From Sulfurovum sp. (GTDB lineage Bacteria > Campylobacterota > Campylobacteria > Campylobacterales > Sulfurovaceae), in contig DQVY01000208.1 in assembly GCA_015661535.1 (NCBI GenBank), positions 1 through 6,763 on the forward strand: a stretch of 6,763 bases of DNA, in the 5' to 3' direction. The translations under genes were made by a program, and so were the position numbers. Under the pieces are notes generated by a model. It had not been told where the DNA came from and did not search any database. It was given only the letters and a program-made list of their open reading frames with translations. Of the stretch, positions 5,478 through 6,763 are shown piece after piece; the first letter of the stretch is position 1; the number at the start of each line of letters is the position of its first letter.

Positions 5478-6647
5478 ATGGAAATAAATTATGTTCTTGA
5501 TACCCTCTTTGCTTTGTTTGCAATGACACTTATCATTTTTATGGTCCCCGGTTTTGCTATGCTGGAGGCAGGATTGGTCCGAACAAAAAATGTTACTGCT
5601 GTACTCACGGTCAATATCATGGTATATGCTGTCGCCTCTATAGCATTTTTACTTGTAGGGTACTCCCTGGCATTTGGAAACTGGGAAAATGAGGGCATGA
5701 GTATCTATGCTGCCTTTTTATTTCAAATGGCATTTGTAGGTAAAACAGTAAATATCATGTCTGGAGGGGTGAGTGAAAGAACACGGATCATTCCTCTAAG
5801 TTTTTTCACAGTAATCATGGCTGCACTCATCTATCCTTTGGTGGTCAATATCACCTGGGGTGCAAACATGCTCTCTGGTACACTCTTTGACATCTCTTCT
5901 ATGCATGACCTTGCAGGATGTACTGTGATACACTCTACTGGCGCATGGGCACTCTTGGCGGCCATTCTTATCATAGGTCCAAGACGTGGACGATACACCA
6001 AAGATGGGAAAATACGTGTGATCCCTGCATCAAACATTCCTTTAGTAGTCCTAGGTGCACTCCTTCTTTGGATCGGCTGGTTCGGATTTAATGGAGGGTC
6101 TGTTGGTTCTATTTCAAGCAAAGAGAATGCTGACTTAGTAGCACTGACCATTATGAATACCAATACCGGCGGACTTGCCGGTGCCATTATAGTAGGACTC
6201 ATCATGTATGTGCAATATAAAAGATTTGATATCACTATGATACTTAATGGTGCACTGGGTGGTCTTGTCTCTGTCACTGCAGGTGCAGACCTGTTTGATA
6301 TCTACACGCCTATCTATGTAGGTGCTATTGGCGGGGCTATTGTAGTGTTTGGTGTATCTCTCTTTGATAGATTAAGATTGGATGACCCTGTGGGTGCATT
6401 GTCTGTTCACCTGCTTAATGGTATTTGGGGGACGATAGCAGTTGCTCTGTTTGCAGATGTCTCTTTGTGGGCACAGCTAAAAGGTGTATTGGTTGTAGGT
6501 CTGTTTGCATTTACCTCTTCATTGACAGTCATGTATATCATCAACAAGATCACACCTTTCAGAGCAGCAGACGATGAACAGCTACAGGGGCTCGACATCG
6601 ATGAGTGCGGCCTTGAAGCCTATCCGGAATTCAAACGCAGTATATAA
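5478..6647 (+). CDS. amt: Ammonium transporter Amt2 (no signal peptide)
   Basis: The product is 389 residues of the Amt/Mep/Rh family, a second inner-membrane ammonium transporter clearly diverged from Amt1. There is no signal peptide: the first membrane segment begins at once and leads to PGFAMLEAGLVRTKN, the typical first-helix motif. Pore residues are present: H152 (CTVIHSTGAW), H311 (ALSVHLLNG), D144, F86 (FQMAF), F204 (WFGFNGGS) and S208. SGGVSERTR at 95-103 is also typical. The C-terminus (GLDIDECGLEAYPEF, about 371-385) matches the GLD..EHGE.AY PII-coupling pattern, with Cys in place of His. AGGAGA lies 8 nt before the ATG. A second glnK gene follows 20 bp downstream. The divergence from Amt1 suggests different affinity or conditions of use, which is inference. 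Confidence 0.96.
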   Translation: MEINYVLDTLFALFAMTLIIFMVPGFAMLEAGLVRTKNVTAVLTVNIMVYAVASIAFLLVGYSLAFGNWENEGMSIYAAFLFQMAFVGKTVNIMSGGVSERTRIIPLSFFTVIMAALIYPLVVNITWGANMLSGTLFDISSMHDLAGCTVIHSTGAWALLAAILIIGPRRGRYTKDGKIRVIPASNIPLVVLGALLLWIGWFGFNGGSVGSISSKENADLVALTIMNTNTGGLAGAIIVGLIMYVQYKRFDITMILNGALGGLVSVTAGADLFDIYTPIYVGAIGGAIVVFGVSLFDRLRLDDPVGALSVHLLNGIWGTIAVALFADVSLWAQLKGVLVVGLFAFTSSLTVMYIINKITPFRAADDEQLQGLDIDECGLEAYPEFKRSI

Positions 6648-6667
6648 ACATATAAAGGAAAAAGAAT

Positions 6668-6763
6668 ATGAGAAAAATAGAAGCAGTGATTAAACCATTT
6701 AAATTAGACGACGTAAAAGAAGCTTTGGTAGAAGTAGGTATTGAAGGGATGACTGTCTCTGAA
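6668..6763 (+). CDS. glnK: PII nitrogen regulatory protein GlnK2 (3' end outside window)
   Basis: The first 32 codons of a second PII gene are visible, beginning MRKIEAVIKPFKLDDV. It matches GlnK1 at 28 of 32 residues, with only K/R, E/D, D/E and A/V changes at positions 2, 14, 18 and 23. The T-loop, including the Tyr51 site, lies beyond the window. AAAGGA at 6654-6659 is 8 nt ahead of the ATG. It lies 20 bp after the amt2 stop, so it should be cotranscribed with amt2 and its product should be the Amt2 partner. Conserved N-terminal sequence makes the family assignment secure; completeness cannot be judged. Confidence 0.93.
   Translation, partial: MRKIEAVIKPFKLDDVKEALVEVGIEGMTVSE

Noticed and set aside
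5831..6277. 148-residue ORF on the minus strand inside amt2
   Set aside because: It is a shadow of the amt2 coding sequence with no recognisable family and no ribosome binding site support.
6687..6693. Fourth TGATTAA motif at the start of glnK2
   Set aside because: It is a single half-site within codons for the conserved VIKPF segment and has no TTAATCA partner 3 bp away.

Overview
The window looks like a nitrogen-assimilation locus of a Campylobacterota (epsilonproteobacterial) chemolithotroph of the Sulfurovum/Sulfurimonas type. This is inferred from the AT-rich intergenic DNA, AAAGGA-type ribosome binding sites, a good -10 box without a convincing -35 at the first ammonium transporter gene, and the gene content. 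No identity search was possible.

Layout. (1) 1-1026, plus strand: the C-terminal 341 residues of a molybdopterin oxidoreductase, best read as assimilatory nitrate reductase. (2) 1093-1941, minus strand and convergent: a stand-alone DUF234-type protein with a PD-(D/E)XK nuclease-like motif. Its start codon is questionable. (3) 2084-3503, plus strand: two overlapping genes that look like eroded NtrC and NtrB. The first keeps a Walker A motif and a Fis-type DNA-binding helix-turn-helix but lacks GAFTGA, the catalytic Glu and the arginine finger. The second has a PAS domain and a kinase-like remnant without a phosphorylatable His region. (4) 3596-5300: amt1-glnK1. (5) 5478 to the window end: amt2-glnK2, with glnK2 cut after 32 codons.

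The most interesting signal is a 17-bp palindrome, TGATTAA-N3-TTAATCA. It occurs exactly three times, each time in an intergenic region: just upstream of the NtrC-like gene, upstream of amt1, and upstream of amt2, where the arms extend to 11 bp. Its length matches NtrC-type sites but its sequence differs. It overlaps the likely -10 box of the regulator gene and lies upstream of the amt1 -10 box. The simplest model is a self-repressing, amt-activating regulator working with housekeeping promoters instead of sigma-54, perhaps informed by its PAS partner.

Working together, the nitrate reductase would supply reduced nitrogen (nitrite, then ammonium through a nitrite reductase not seen here), the two Amt proteins would import ammonium, and the two PII proteins would gate the channels and report nitrogen and energy status. 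Structured RNA elements sit at the amt1 stop codon and after glnK1. No RNA genes, mobile elements or CRISPR arrays were seen.
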